Source: Rhizobium leguminosarum (GTDB lineage: Bacteria > Pseudomonadota > Alphaproteobacteria > Rhizobiales > Rhizobiaceae). From it: 64,000 nt of DNA. The notes beneath the pieces are model-generated. The model searched no databases and had not been told where the DNA came from. It saw only the letters and a program-made list of their open reading frames with translations. This document shows, piece by piece, positions 8,509-16,464 of the stretch. Positions within the stretch are counted from its first letter, which is position 1; every line of letters starts with the position of its first letter. The translations under genes were made by a program, and so were the position numbers. The stretch lies in the NCBI RefSeq assembly GCF_002953715.1, contig NZ_CP025012.1, positions 124,001 to 188,000 on the forward strand. The letters are read 5' to 3'.

Positions 8509-9233
8509 CAATCTTGCTTGAAGTGTGCGTGGACAGCGCCGAAGGCCTTGCCGCCGCGGTTGAGGGTGGCGCTGGCCGCATCGAGCTCTGCTCGGCGCTG
8601 GAACTCGGCGGCCTGACGCCGCTGCCGAGCCTGATGAAGATCGCCGCCCGAGCGCCCATTCCGGTCTACGCGATGATCCGTCCCCATGCCGGCCCTTTCA
8701 TCTTCGACGGGGCCGACGAGGAAGCGATGATGATCGATATCGATGCCGTGCGCGCCGCTGGCCTTGCCGGTGTCGTCATCGGCGCCAACCGGCCGGATGG
8801 TACGCTCGACATGCCGTTGATCCACCGTTTGAAGGCGCATGCGGCAGGCCTCGGCTCGACCCTGCATCGCGCTTTCGATCTGGTGCCGGATGCCGATCAG
8901 GCGCTGGAGCAGGCGGTCGAGCTCGGCTGCGAACGCATCTTGACCTCCGGCTGTGCCCTGAAGGCCGCCGAAGGCCTCGACACGCTGAAGCGCATTTCGG
9001 CAAAGGCGGCCGGCCGCATCGCGATCATGCCCGGCAGCGGCATCCGCCCGGCAAATGTCGGCGAGATATTGAAGGCGACCGGCGCCCGCGAGGTCCACGG
9101 TTCCTGCAGTTCACCGGTCGAAAGCGCCGATCCGCGCGCGGTCGCCTTCGGCTTCGAGGCGAAAAGCACGAACAAGACCGATGTCGCCGTCGTCAGGCAG
9201 ATGCGCAGGGCGATCGAGGCGGTTGCAGGATAA
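8505..9233 (+). CDS. cutC: CutC family protein
   Basis: A 242-residue TIM-barrel protein matching the CutC family over its whole length: LLEVCVDSAEGLAAAVEGGA at the N terminus, RIELCSALELGGLTPLPSL, MIRPHAGPF, and the late IMPGSGIRPANV and EVHGSCSSP. CutC was first linked to copper tolerance in E. coli, but its enzymatic role is unsettled. The GTG start overlaps the regulator stop by four bases, so expression is coupled to the double-HTH regulator. No metal-responsive site is visible. Confidence 0.9.
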   Translation: MTILLEVCVDSAEGLAAAVEGGAGRIELCSALELGGLTPLPSLMKIAARAPIPVYAMIRPHAGPFIFDGADEEAMMIDIDAVRAAGLAGVVIGANRPDGTLDMPLIHRLKAHAAGLGSTLHRAFDLVPDADQALEQAVELGCERILTSGCALKAAEGLDTLKRISAKAAGRIAIMPGSGIRPANVGEILKATGAREVHGSCSSPVESADPRAVAFGFEAKSTNKTDVAVVRQMRRAIEAVAG

Positions 9234-9266
9234 CGGAGCCTGCGTTTGTCGATTGCACCCCTCAAC

Positions 9267-9299
9267 CTCCGTCATGCTCGGGCTTGACCCGAGCATCCA
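9267..9299. repeat. Left terminal inverted repeat of GIY-YIG unit copy 1
   Basis: Begins CTCCGTCAT and folds as ATGCTCGGG-CTTGA-CCCGAGCAT. Compared with the right end it differs at four positions, which form two swapped base pairs of the stem. Confidence 0.85.
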
Positions 9300-9319
9300 C
9301 GACCAAGCACTCTGCCTGC

Positions 9320-9604
9320 ATGGCGGGATATGTTTACATCGTGACCAACCAGAAAAACGGCACGCTCTATATCGGCGTGACATCCGATCTGGAGCGTCGC
9401 ATCTATGAGCACCGCGAGGGGCTGACGCCGGGATTTGCATGGAAATACGGCTGCACCCGCCTCGTCTGGTACGACGAACATTGGGATATCGGTAGCGCGA
9501 TCCAGCGCGAGAAATCGTTGAAGCGCTGGTACCGGCAATGGAAGATCGATCTTGTCGAGGCCATGAATCCCGAATGGAACGATCTCTATCTTACGCTGTG
9601 GTGA
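9320..9604 (+). CDS. GIY-YIG nuclease family protein (copy 1)
   Basis: A 94-residue single-domain GIY-YIG protein of the UPF0213/YhbQ-like class. It shows GYVYIVTN and LYIGVTSDLERRIYEHREG (the GIY...YIG motif and catalytic arginine), then REKSLKRWYRQWKIDLVEAM with the metal-binding glutamate, and a terminal NPEWNDLY. The start MAGYVYIV is preferred over an upstream ATG at 9284 because the second copy conserves sequence only from here plus a short leader. It sits inside a hairpin-bounded repeated unit downstream of cutC, unrelated to its neighbours. It could be a domesticated repair nuclease or the agent that moves the unit; the sequence does not decide. Confidence 0.85.
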   Translation: MAGYVYIVTNQKNGTLYIGVTSDLERRIYEHREGLTPGFAWKYGCTRLVWYDEHWDIGSAIQREKSLKRWYRQWKIDLVEAMNPEWNDLYLTLW

Positions 9605-9651
9605 GGTCGGGCTGCGCGGATGCCATCGCCTTTCTCGCAACGCTCGCCGCA

Positions 9652-9684
9652 TGGATCCTCGGCTCAAGGCCGAGGATGACGGAG
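9652..9684. repeat. Right terminal inverted repeat of GIY-YIG unit copy 1
   Basis: Read on the minus strand it begins CTCCGTCAT and folds as ATCCTCGGC-CTTGA-GCCGAGGAT. Length (33) and loop equal the left end; two stem pairs are exchanged. Confidence 0.85.
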
Positions 9685-9762
9685 TGTGGGGGAACCTACG
9701 CAGCAAGTACCGCGAACATGACAAAATAGGGGCCTAACGCTGTACGACTTTTCCGGCGCGGC

Positions 9763-10782
9763 CTAACCACCAATACTGATCACCGCCTTGATCAACCCAT
9801 TCTTCTCATGCGCCCAGCGCGCGAGATCGCGCGGCGCATCGGCAAGCGTCGTGCGGTGGGTGATGAGTTTGTCCACCGGCACCAGCCCTTTGGCGATCGA
9901 ATCCGCGACATGCTCGAAATCGACGCGGGTGGCGTTGCGGCTGCCGATCACCATCATTTCGCGCTTGTGGAATTCCGGATCGGAGAAGCGGATATCGTCC
10001 TTGACGACACTGACCAGCACCAGCGCGCCGCCATGGGCGACGAAGGAGAAGGCCTTTTCCATCGAAGGGCCGTACCCCGTCGCATCGAAGACCACGTCGA
10101 AACCGTCGCCGTTGGTCTTTTCCCGGACGGCCTCCGCTGCCGCCTCGTTGGCAACGATGCCGGAGGTGAAGCCGAAACGCTCCGACGCCATCTGCAACCG
10201 CTCGGTGCTGGTATCGAGCAGCGTCACCTCATGGCCTGCGATGCGCGAGAAGATCGCTGCCCCGAGCCCGATCGGCCCGGCGCCGATGACAAGCGCCCGC
10301 GCACCGGGGCCGGTCATCGAACGGCGCACCGCATGCGCGCCGATCGCCAGGAACTCGGTCGTCGCCGCCGCTTCGAGGCTTACACCTTTGGCGGCATAGA
10401 GGTTCTCGGCCGGAACCGAAATTTCCTCGCAGAAGGCGCCGTCGGTATGGACGCCGAGCACCTTGATATTGGTGCAGCAATTCGGCTTGCCCTGACGGCA
10501 GGCGATACATTGCCCGCAGGAGAGATAGGGATTGACGATGACAGGCGTGCCGACTGCGATAGTCACACCATCGCCCGCTTCCAGCACCGTCGCGGAGATC
10601 TCGTGCCCCATCACGCGGGGATATTCGAGAAAGGGATGTTTGCCCTCGAAGATGTGGTAATCGGTGCCGCAGATGCCGACATGGCTGACGGCAAGACGCA
10701 CCCAGCCGGCGGCGGGAGCCGCTGGCGAAGGACGCTCGACGATATCGAGCACGCCGGGCTCCCGGCAAAGAACTGCTTTCAT
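9763..10782 (-). CDS. Zinc-dependent alcohol/polyol dehydrogenase (MDR family)
   Basis: A 339-residue medium-chain dehydrogenase. Catalytic zinc ligands are in HVGICGTDYH and MGHEISATV. Structural-zinc cysteines are in CGQCIACRQGKPNCC. The Rossmann motif is VIGAGPIGLGAA. It resembles L-idonate 5-, sorbitol- or galactitol-phosphate-type dehydrogenases. ATG at 10782 gives the usual MKAVL start; a GTG four codons upstream is possible. It is the last gene of the seven-gene sugar operon. If the substrate is L-fucose, it could oxidise the 2-keto-3-deoxy-L-fuconate intermediate, replacing the SDR used elsewhere; that is inference. A RIME repeat separates it from the permease gene. Confidence 0.85.
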   Translation of the reverse strand: MKAVLCREPGVLDIVERPSPAAPAAGWVRLAVSHVGICGTDYHIFEGKHPFLEYPRVMGHEISATVLEAGDGVTIAVGTPVIVNPYLSCGQCIACRQGKPNCCTNIKVLGVHTDGAFCEEISVPAENLYAAKGVSLEAAATTEFLAIGAHAVRRSMTGPGARALVIGAGPIGLGAAIFSRIAGHEVTLLDTSTERLQMASERFGFTSGIVANEAAAEAVREKTNGDGFDVVFDATGYGPSMEKAFSFVAHGGALVLVSVVKDDIRFSDPEFHKREMMVIGSRNATRVDFEHVADSIAKGLVPVDKLITHRTTLADAPRDLARWAHEKNGLIKAVISIGG

Positions 10783-10864
10783 GACGGGTCTCACATTCTT
10801 CGGAAGGAGGAAGCCGGTTTGTCTGGCCGGCTCGCGCCGATGTGGCGCCGTATCGAAAACATCT

Positions 10865-11010
10865 GCCCCTCACCCTAACCCTCTTCCCGTAAAAAACGGG
10901 GAGAGGGGACGTGCCAAACGGGATGCTGGCGAGGGAAGGAGAGGTTTGCGGCATATCCCCTTCTTCCCGTCAAAACGGGGAGAAGGTGCCGGCAGGCGGA
11001 TGAGGGGCAG
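10865..11010. repeat. RIME-type intergenic repeat
   Basis: Starts GCCCCTCACCCTAACCCTC and ends with GGCGGATGAGGGGC. In between are two CCCGT...ACGGG hairpins. It is one of five related copies in the window (others near 19133, 41946, 42425 and 54163). It occupies the gap between the permease and dehydrogenase genes and will be co-transcribed. Confidence 0.85.
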
Positions 11011-11032
11011 GCGGCGATCTCCTGCTCGCCTC

Positions 11033-12007
11033 TCAATTGCTTCGGCGGCGGCGCAGCTGGTCGAAGAACACGATCACGATGATCAGCAGACCGGTGATGA
11101 TGCGCTGCCAGAAGGAGTTGACGTTCAGAAGGTTCGCGCCGTTGTTGATGGTGGCGAGAATGAAGGCGCCGATCAGTGGGCCATGCACCGAGCCGACCGC
11201 GCCGAACAGGCTGGTGCCGCCGATGACGGAGGAAGCGATCGCCTGCAATTCCCAGCCGTCGGCCTGCGTCGCATTGCCGATGGCGATGCGCGAGGCAAGC
11301 AGCACGCCGACGAAGGCGGCGAAGGAGGCGGACAGGATATAGGCGAGGTAGATCATGCCCTTGACGTTGACGCCGGAAAGGCGCGCCGCCTCGGCGTTCG
11401 AACCGACCGCGAAGAGATAGCGGCCCCAACGGCTCAGATGCAGGAAGATGAAGGAGGGGACCGCCACCAGGATGACCATCCAGAACAGGCTCGGAATACT
11501 GAGCAGATCGGCGCGGGCGAAATTGCTGAAACCCTCATTGGTGATGTTGATCGTCGAACCGTTGGTAATCAGCAGGCCGATGCCGCGCAGCGATGTCAGG
11601 GTTGCCAGCGTGATGATGAACGGCGGCAGGCCCATATGCACGATGCCGAAGCCATGGAAGGCGCCGATCGCCACACCCATGAGCAGCGTCAGCGCGATCG
11701 CACCCCAGACCGGCACGCCCGCCTGCAGCAGCCAGGCGATGATCACGGTGCAGAAGCCGACGATGGCGCCGACCGAAAGGTCGATGCCGGCGGTGATGAT
11801 GACGAAGGTCTGGCCGAGTGCCAGGATCGCCGTCATCGCACCCTGCCGCAGCAGGTTGGAGATATTGAGCGGCGTCCAGAAGCTCGGGGTGACGACGCCA
11901 AGCACGATCCAGAGGAAGATCAGCAGGCCGATCAGCGTCAGGCCGAACAGGATGTTCATTTTCCGGCGCGGCGGCGGCGCGACGATTTCGGTGGGGGTGG
12001 CAGTCAT
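11033..12007 (-). CDS. ABC sugar transporter permease, RbsC family
   Basis: A 324-residue inner-membrane permease of the ribose/xylose (CUT2) class, with about eight to ten hydrophobic segments. Family landmarks are LALGQTFVIITAGIDLSVGA near residue 63 and the later AVGSNAEAARLSGVNV and ASSVIGGTSLFGAVG. CUT2 systems use a homodimer of this protein with a double-domain ATPase, here encoded 27 bp upstream. It carries the sugar captured by the binding protein at 13697-14686. GGGAG precedes the ATG by about eight bases. Confidence 0.9.
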   Translation of the reverse strand: MTATPTEIVAPPPRRKMNILFGLTLIGLLIFLWIVLGVVTPSFWTPLNISNLLRQGAMTAILALGQTFVIITAGIDLSVGAIVGFCTVIIAWLLQAGVPVWGAIALTLLMGVAIGAFHGFGIVHMGLPPFIITLATLTSLRGIGLLITNGSTINITNEGFSNFARADLLSIPSLFWMVILVAVPSFIFLHLSRWGRYLFAVGSNAEAARLSGVNVKGMIYLAYILSASFAAFVGVLLASRIAIGNATQADGWELQAIASSVIGGTSLFGAVGSVHGPLIGAFILATINNGANLLNVNSFWQRIITGLLIIVIVFFDQLRRRRSN

Positions 12008-12034
12008 GAATTTTCTCCCTCTTATTCTTTTGGC

Positions 12035-13588
12035 TCAGACGCCGATCGCTTCGCTGAGCACTTCTTCATGCGTCGCCGCGTGGTAATCATGGCTCGCGAC
12101 GATTTTGCCGGCGCGGAAGACGTGCAGCCGGTCGGCCAGTTCGTAGACCTCGGGCAGGTAGGAGGAGATCAGGATGATGCCCGCGCCGTCCTTCAGAAGC
12201 TTGGCGAACAGCCGGTAGATTTCCGCCTTGGTGCCGACGTCGACGCCGACGGTCGGCTCGTCGAAGATGAAAAGCCGGGCGCCATGGCTCAGCCACTTGC
12301 CGATGACGATCTTCTGCTGGTTGCCGCCCGACATGCTAGAGGCCGGAACGCGCCGGCTCGGCGTCTTGATGCTGAGATTGCGGATCTGCTGGTCGGCATT
12401 GGCCGATTCGCGCGTGTGGTTGATCACCGGCCCGTGGCTCAGCCGCCCGAACACCGGCAGGTTGATGTTGAGGCCGATCGGCAGGTTGAGGCAAAGCCCC
12501 TGGTCGCGCCGGCTTTCCGGCGCCAGCGCAATGCCGAGCTCCATCGCGGTGCGTTCGTTGCGGATGTCGACAGGCTTGCCCATCCATTGGACATCGCCTG
12601 ATGTCGTCGGCTGGCGTCCGTAGAGCCCGAGCGCGAATTCGCTGCGCCCGGCGCCGATCAGGCCGTAGAGCCCGACGATCTGTCCAGCCTTGACGCTGAG
12701 TGACACATCTTCGAAGCCCGGACCGGAGAGGCCGTTGACCGTGAGGATCGTCTCGCCGATCGCAATCTCTTCCTTGTGGTAGATCTGTTCGATCGAGCGG
12801 TTGATCATCAGCGCGATCAGCTCGGCATCGTTGGTCTCGCCGATCAGGCGTGTGCCGACATGCGTGCCGTCGCGCAGCACCGAGACACGGTCGGCAAGCT
12901 CGAACACTTCCTCCATGCGGTGGCTGATATAGACGATGGTGACGCCTTCGCCCTGAAGCCGGCGGATCAGCTTGAAGAGCTGCGCCGATTCCTGGCGCGT
13001 CAGATAGGCCGTGGGTTCATCGAAGATCAGGAACTGCGTGCCGCGCATCGCCGCGCGCGCCGTTGCCACCAGCTGCTGCTGGCCGATCGTCAGCGAGCTC
13101 AACAGCGCACCGGCCGGCAGGCCGAAGCCGAGATCGTCGAGCACGGCCTGCGCCATCTTCTCCATCTGCTTCTTGCGCATCAGGCCGAAGCGGTTGACCT
13201 CGTCGCCGAGGAAGAGATTGGCGGCGACCGTCAGGTGCCGGCAGAGCACGACTTCCTGGTGGACGGCGTTGATGCCGCGGGCGATCGCCTCGTTCGGCGT
13301 CGCCAGCCCCACCGGCTGGCCGCACCACAGCACTTCGCCGGCGGTGCGGGTGATGACGCCGGTCAGCAATTTGATGAGGGTGGATTTGCCGGCGCCGTTT
13401 TCACCGACGATGGCGTGGATTTCGCCGGCGAGAAAGGTCAGCGTCGCTGGCTTCAGCGCCTGCACATGACCGTAATTCTTCTGCAGGCCCTTGAGTTCGA
13501 GGATAGGCGATCCGGCGGGAATTCGATTGGCTTCTTTCAGCGTCGCACTGTCATCATGGCGATGACTGACCTCTTCCAGTCCGATCAT
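12035..13588 (-). CDS. ABC sugar transporter ATPase, RbsA/MglA family (two nucleotide-binding domains)
   Basis: A 517-residue double ATPase typical of CUT2 monosaccharide importers. The first domain has an intact Walker A GENGAGKSTLIK and Walker B FLIFDEPTAYL. The second has the usual degenerate Walker A GLIGAGRSEFALGLYG, a signature MSGGNQQKIVIGKWL and FIFDEPTVGVDVG. ATG at 13588 was chosen because AGGAGG stands directly upstream; a longer frame to 13633 lacks a ribosome site. A strong terminator lies between it and the binding-protein gene upstream, so only part of the transcripts should reach it. Confidence 0.92.
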   Translation of the reverse strand: MIGLEEVSHRHDDSATLKEANRIPAGSPILELKGLQKNYGHVQALKPATLTFLAGEIHAIVGENGAGKSTLIKLLTGVITRTAGEVLWCGQPVGLATPNEAIARGINAVHQEVVLCRHLTVAANLFLGDEVNRFGLMRKKQMEKMAQAVLDDLGFGLPAGALLSSLTIGQQQLVATARAAMRGTQFLIFDEPTAYLTRQESAQLFKLIRRLQGEGVTIVYISHRMEEVFELADRVSVLRDGTHVGTRLIGETNDAELIALMINRSIEQIYHKEEIAIGETILTVNGLSGPGFEDVSLSVKAGQIVGLYGLIGAGRSEFALGLYGRQPTTSGDVQWMGKPVDIRNERTAMELGIALAPESRRDQGLCLNLPIGLNINLPVFGRLSHGPVINHTRESANADQQIRNLSIKTPSRRVPASSMSGGNQQKIVIGKWLSHGARLFIFDEPTVGVDVGTKAEIYRLFAKLLKDGAGIILISSYLPEVYELADRLHVFRAGKIVASHDYHAATHEEVLSEAIGV

Positions 13589-13649
13589 GGGACCTCTCCT
13601 CCTTGTGTCGCGTCTGCTCTCCATCCCCCGCAAAACATAGCACGGATGG

Positions 13650-13683
13650 AAAAAGCCGCGCCGGTTTTTGAAGCCGGCGCGGC
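13650..13683 (-). terminator. Intra-operon terminator/attenuating hairpin after the sugar-binding-protein gene
   Basis: On the minus strand GCCGCGCCGG, a nine-base loop and CCGGCGCGGC are followed by TTTTT. The 10-bp GC stem with a T-run lies 13 bases beyond the binding-protein stop. It would give more binding protein than ATPase and permease, as is common in CUT2 operons. Confidence 0.8.
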
Positions 13684-13696
13684 CTGTCTGTCGTTA

Positions 13697-14686
13697 TTAC
13701 TTGATCTTCGGGTTCAGCAGCGCGTCGATCTTCGGATCGGCCATATTCGCCTTGGTGACGAGGTTTGCACCGGTGTCGACATTCTCTTCGACCTTCTCGC
13801 CCTTGGAGACGGCAAGCGCGGTCTTCACGCCGTCATAACCCATGCGGTAGGGGTCCTGAACGACGAGGCCGGCAATCGCACCATCCTTGAGGAAGCCGAC
13901 AGTCTTGTCGTCGCTGTCAAAGCCGATGACCTTGATCTTCTCGCCGAGCTTGTTTTCGGCAATCGCCTGGCCAACGCCCTGCGCCATGATCAGGTTCGAG
14001 GCGAAGATGCCGACGAGGTTCGGATTTGCCGTGATCAGGTCGGTCATCATGTTGAGGCCAGTTGTAGCCTGGCCGTCGCCATACTTGTCGGCAATGACCT
14101 TCAGGCCGGGATACTTGGTCTTCACCTGATCCAGGAAGCCTTCGCGGCGCTGTTCCAGCGAGCCGACGCCCGGAAGGTTGGTGAGGATGACGACTTCGCC
14201 CTCTTCCTTGCCGGTGGCGCCCTTGATAGCGGCAGCCAGACCGTCAGCGGCGATGCGGCCGCCCTGAACGTTGTCGGTTGTCAGGAACGACTTGAACGCC
14301 TTGGAGTCGGCACCTGAGTCGATGCCGATGATCGGAACCGACTTGGCTGCTTCATCGATCGGCTTGCCGAGCGCCTTGAATTCGGTCGGCGAAATGACGA
14401 CAGCGGCCGGCTTGCCGGCAACGGCGTTCTCCAGAATGCTGATCTGGCCGTTGACGTCGGATTCGGCCTGTGCGCCGAGTTCCGGCACGTTGACGCCGAG
14501 ATCCTTGCCGGCCTTGCGGGCGCCGGCCAGAACGATCTGCCAGTAGAAGGACGTCGTGTCCTTGACGATGATCGGGATCGTCACGTCGGCGGCAAACGAC
14601 GTTGCCGGCATCGCCGAGGCGATGACTGCGGCACCTGCAAGCGCGGTAAAGGCGCGGCGGGACAGAAGGGATTTCACGATACTCAT
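13697..14686 (-). CDS. Periplasmic sugar-binding protein (Peripla_BP_4, RbsB-like)
   Basis: A 329-residue exported binding protein. An N-terminal signal peptide with a twin-arginine-like LSRRAFTALAGAA ends at TSFAADV near residue 33. The mature domain shows IPIIVKDTTSFYWQIVLAGA, PAAVVISPTEFKAL and IIGIDSGADS. The hinge-region stretch KIKVIGFDSDDKTV is typical of ribose-binding-like proteins. ATG at 14686 has AGGAGAAC immediately upstream; a longer frame to 14851 would bury the signal peptide. It supplies the RbsAC-like pair downstream. Operon context suggests L-fucose or a related 6-deoxy or pentose sugar, an inference only. Confidence 0.9.
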   Translation of the reverse strand: MSIVKSLLSRRAFTALAGAAVIASAMPATSFAADVTIPIIVKDTTSFYWQIVLAGARKAGKDLGVNVPELGAQAESDVNGQISILENAVAGKPAAVVISPTEFKALGKPIDEAAKSVPIIGIDSGADSKAFKSFLTTDNVQGGRIAADGLAAAIKGATGKEEGEVVILTNLPGVGSLEQRREGFLDQVKTKYPGLKVIADKYGDGQATTGLNMMTDLITANPNLVGIFASNLIMAQGVGQAIAENKLGEKIKVIGFDSDDKTVGFLKDGAIAGLVVQDPYRMGYDGVKTALAVSKGEKVEENVDTGANLVTKANMADPKIDALLNPKIK

Positions 14687-14750
14687 AAGGGTTCTCCTCT
14701 CAGGGTGCGTTCTCCTCCAAATAAATCGGCCGCTGAACGCAGGCGGACGA

Positions 14751-14766
14751 TTTTTATCGATAAAAA
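14751..14766. promoter_or_regulatory. Candidate operator of the sugar operon (perfect 16-bp palindrome)
   Basis: TTTTTATCGATAAAAA lies 65 bp upstream of the binding-protein start. A similar TTTTTATC...ATAAACA stretch overlaps the -10 region of the dehydratase promoter at 18021-18040. Two related AT-rich sites in one operon suggest binding by the local GntR regulator. Confidence 0.4.
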
Positions 14767-14894
14767 ACATTTGCCGGGTGAAGCTAGCCGAGGCGCAATC
14801 AAATTGCAAGAGCGCCAAACCGGCTTTTTTTCTTTGGCAAACTCCTGCCAAGCAACTGATTTTATTTCAATACCACGATACCCTAAAATAGGGA

Positions 14895-15341
14895 TCAGGC
14901 CATGTCGACCTCGTGCGGATGGACGACGCCCTTTTTCAAAATCAGGTTGCCGTACAGCCGGAATTCCGTCGTCGCGACGATGTAGGTGGCCTTGCGGGCC
15001 ATCGCATAAAACGCAAAACGCTCCACCGGCACGATGCGGAAATCGCCGGCGTGCTTGGCAACGATCTGCTGGAACTCGGTGCAGACCTCGGGCATGGCAT
15101 CGGGATCGCCAACCACCTCCATCCGCCACGCCGCTTCCGGCACGAAAGTGTCGAGCGGCATATGGGTCAGGATGGCCTCGGCCATGTCAGTGGCGCTGAC
15201 GCCGTCGGCGCGAATGACCGGCGGACCCATCGAGCCCGAGGGAAAATTGGCGTCTGATATGACGATATCGTCGCCATGCCCCATGGTCTTCAGCGCATGA
15301 AGCAGGTCGGGGCCGAGTAGCGGATGAATACCCTTGAGCAT
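14895..15341 (-). CDS. fucU: RbsD/FucU family sugar mutarotase
   Basis: A 148-residue protein covering the whole RbsD/FucU fold: MLKGIHPLLGPDLLHALKTM, then HGDDIVISDANFPS with the catalytic histidine and aspartate. Near the C terminus TEFRLYGNLILKKGVV carries the tyrosine. These proteins interconvert anomers of L-fucose (FucU) or ribose (RbsD). FucU is favoured because the neighbours are an aldose 1-dehydrogenase-like reductase and an altronate-dehydratase-like enzyme rather than ribokinase. It lies 9 bp after the reductase gene. GGAGAGACT precedes the ATG. Confidence 0.85.
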   Translation of the reverse strand: MLKGIHPLLGPDLLHALKTMGHGDDIVISDANFPSGSMGPPVIRADGVSATDMAEAILTHMPLDTFVPEAAWRMEVVGDPDAMPEVCTEFQQIVAKHAGDFRIVPVERFAFYAMARKATYIVATTEFRLYGNLILKKGVVHPHEVDMA

Positions 15342-15350
15342 AGTCTCTCC

Positions 15351-16370
15351 TCAGACTCGGACGGCTTCGGCGCCGAGCGGCGGCGCGACCAGCGTATAGG
15401 GTTCGATTTCGGCATAGATGTCGTCGGCAAGCCGCGGCTCGACGATCTCCATGTTGCGCGTTAGGCTCGACGGCTTGGCCGTGCCGATCAGCACCGATGC
15501 GACGATCGCCTCGCGCAGCGGAAACTGCAGGGCGGGCGCTGCCAGCGGCACGCCGTGGCTTTTGGCAATCGCCTCCATGGCGCCGACCTTGGCAAGCACA
15601 TCGTCATCAGCCGGCATATAGTCGAAATGCGAACCCGGCACCGGGCCGGTGGCGAGGATGCCGGAATTGAAGACGCCGCCGACGACGAGCGACGTGCCCT
15701 TCTGCCGGCAGAGCGGCAGCAGTTCGGCGACGGCCGAGCGGTCGAGCAGCGTGTAGCGGCCGGCAAGCAGGATGCAGTCGAGATCGGAATGGCGCATGAC
15801 GTCGAGGCAAACGGGCACTTCGTTGACGCCGAGGCCGAAGGCGGAGATCGCGCCGGACGACTTGAGTTCCTCCAGCGCCTTCACGCCGGAATCGAGAAAC
15901 TGCTTCTGGTGGACCGCGTTTTTCGCCGCCCCGTGTGTGTAGACGCCGAGATCGTGCACATAGAGAATATCGATGCGGTTGAGGCCGAGGCGCGCATAGC
16001 TGAACTCGACCGAGCGCATGATGCCGTCATAGGAATAGTCGTAATCGGCGTCGAAGGAGAGCGGGTCGACATAGCTGTAATCCGGCACGGTGCCGGTCGG
16101 CACCGGCCGAAGCAGCCTGCCGACCTTGGTGGACAGCACGTAACTGCCATCCGGCTGGTCGCGCAGGAAATCGCCGACCCGCCGCTCGGCAAGGCCGAGC
16201 CCGTACCAGGGCGCCACGTCGAAATAGCGGATGCCGCTGTCCCAGGCCGCCCGCAGCGTGTCCATCGCCTGCTCGCGCGGGCAGGCGCGGTAGAGACCGC
16301 CGAGAGCGGCGGCACCGAAACTGATTTCGGTCACCTCCAGCTTGGTCTTGCCGATCCGTCTCGTCTTCAT
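15351..16370 (-). CDS. Aldo/keto reductase, D-threo-aldose 1-dehydrogenase (L-fucose dehydrogenase) type
   Basis: A 339-residue aldo/keto reductase. The catalytic tetrad is readable: Asp and Tyr in YFDVAPWYGLGLAERRVG, Lys in LSTKVGR and His in LYVHDLG. The cofactor end shows SVLIGTAKPSSLTRN. Its closest type is the subgroup oxidising L-fucose, D-arabinose or pyridoxal at C1 with NAD(P). In the operon it would convert L-fucose to the lactone after FucU equilibrates anomers. The second of two consecutive ATGs (16370) is preferred, as AGGAGG is too close to the first. No lactonase gene is visible nearby. Confidence 0.85.
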   Translation of the reverse strand: MKTRRIGKTKLEVTEISFGAAALGGLYRACPREQAMDTLRAAWDSGIRYFDVAPWYGLGLAERRVGDFLRDQPDGSYVLSTKVGRLLRPVPTGTVPDYSYVDPLSFDADYDYSYDGIMRSVEFSYARLGLNRIDILYVHDLGVYTHGAAKNAVHQKQFLDSGVKALEELKSSGAISAFGLGVNEVPVCLDVMRHSDLDCILLAGRYTLLDRSAVAELLPLCRQKGTSLVVGGVFNSGILATGPVPGSHFDYMPADDDVLAKVGAMEAIAKSHGVPLAAPALQFPLREAIVASVLIGTAKPSSLTRNMEIVEPRLADDIYAEIEPYTLVAPPLGAEAVRV

Positions 16371-16409
16371 CATTCCTCCTCGCGAAGAAGCTGAAATTCG
16401 CTATCTGGA

Positions 16410-16452
16410 GCAATCCCAGGAAAAGTGTGAAGCGGTTTTCCCAGGGATTGCG
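16410..16452. repeat. Short rhizobial palindromic repeat
   Basis: GCAATCCCAGGAAAA and TTTTCCCAGGGATTGC form an imperfect stem around GTGTGAAGCGG. It fills the gap between the dehydratase and reductase genes. The same type of core (AAAAGTGTGCAGCGGTTTT) occurs in the repeat near 55018. Confidence 0.65.
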
Positions 16453-16464
16453 CAAAACAAAAGG

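Larger units (their letters stand above)
9267..9684 (+). mobile_element. GIY-YIG hairpin-TIR unit, copy 1 (418 bp)
   Basis: A 418-bp unit bounded by 33-bp terminal inverted repeats (9267-9299 and 9652-9684), each itself a 9-bp-stem hairpin, enclosing one small GIY-YIG gene. A second unit of equal length lies inverted at 49414-49831. The genes of the two copies are identical base for base as far as I could compare, and similarity extends about 15 bp past the right end (to 9699). I see no target-site duplication. No transposase other than the nuclease itself is encoded. Confidence 0.75.

Noticed and set aside
10664..12601. 645-codon plus-strand open frame rich in Asp, Arg and His
   Set aside because: It overlaps three well-supported transporter and dehydrogenase genes on the other strand and crosses a RIME repeat; its composition is that of an antisense frame.
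12776..14317. 513-codon plus-strand open frame
   Set aside because: Antisense to the sugar ABC ATPase and binding-protein genes, and it crosses their terminator.
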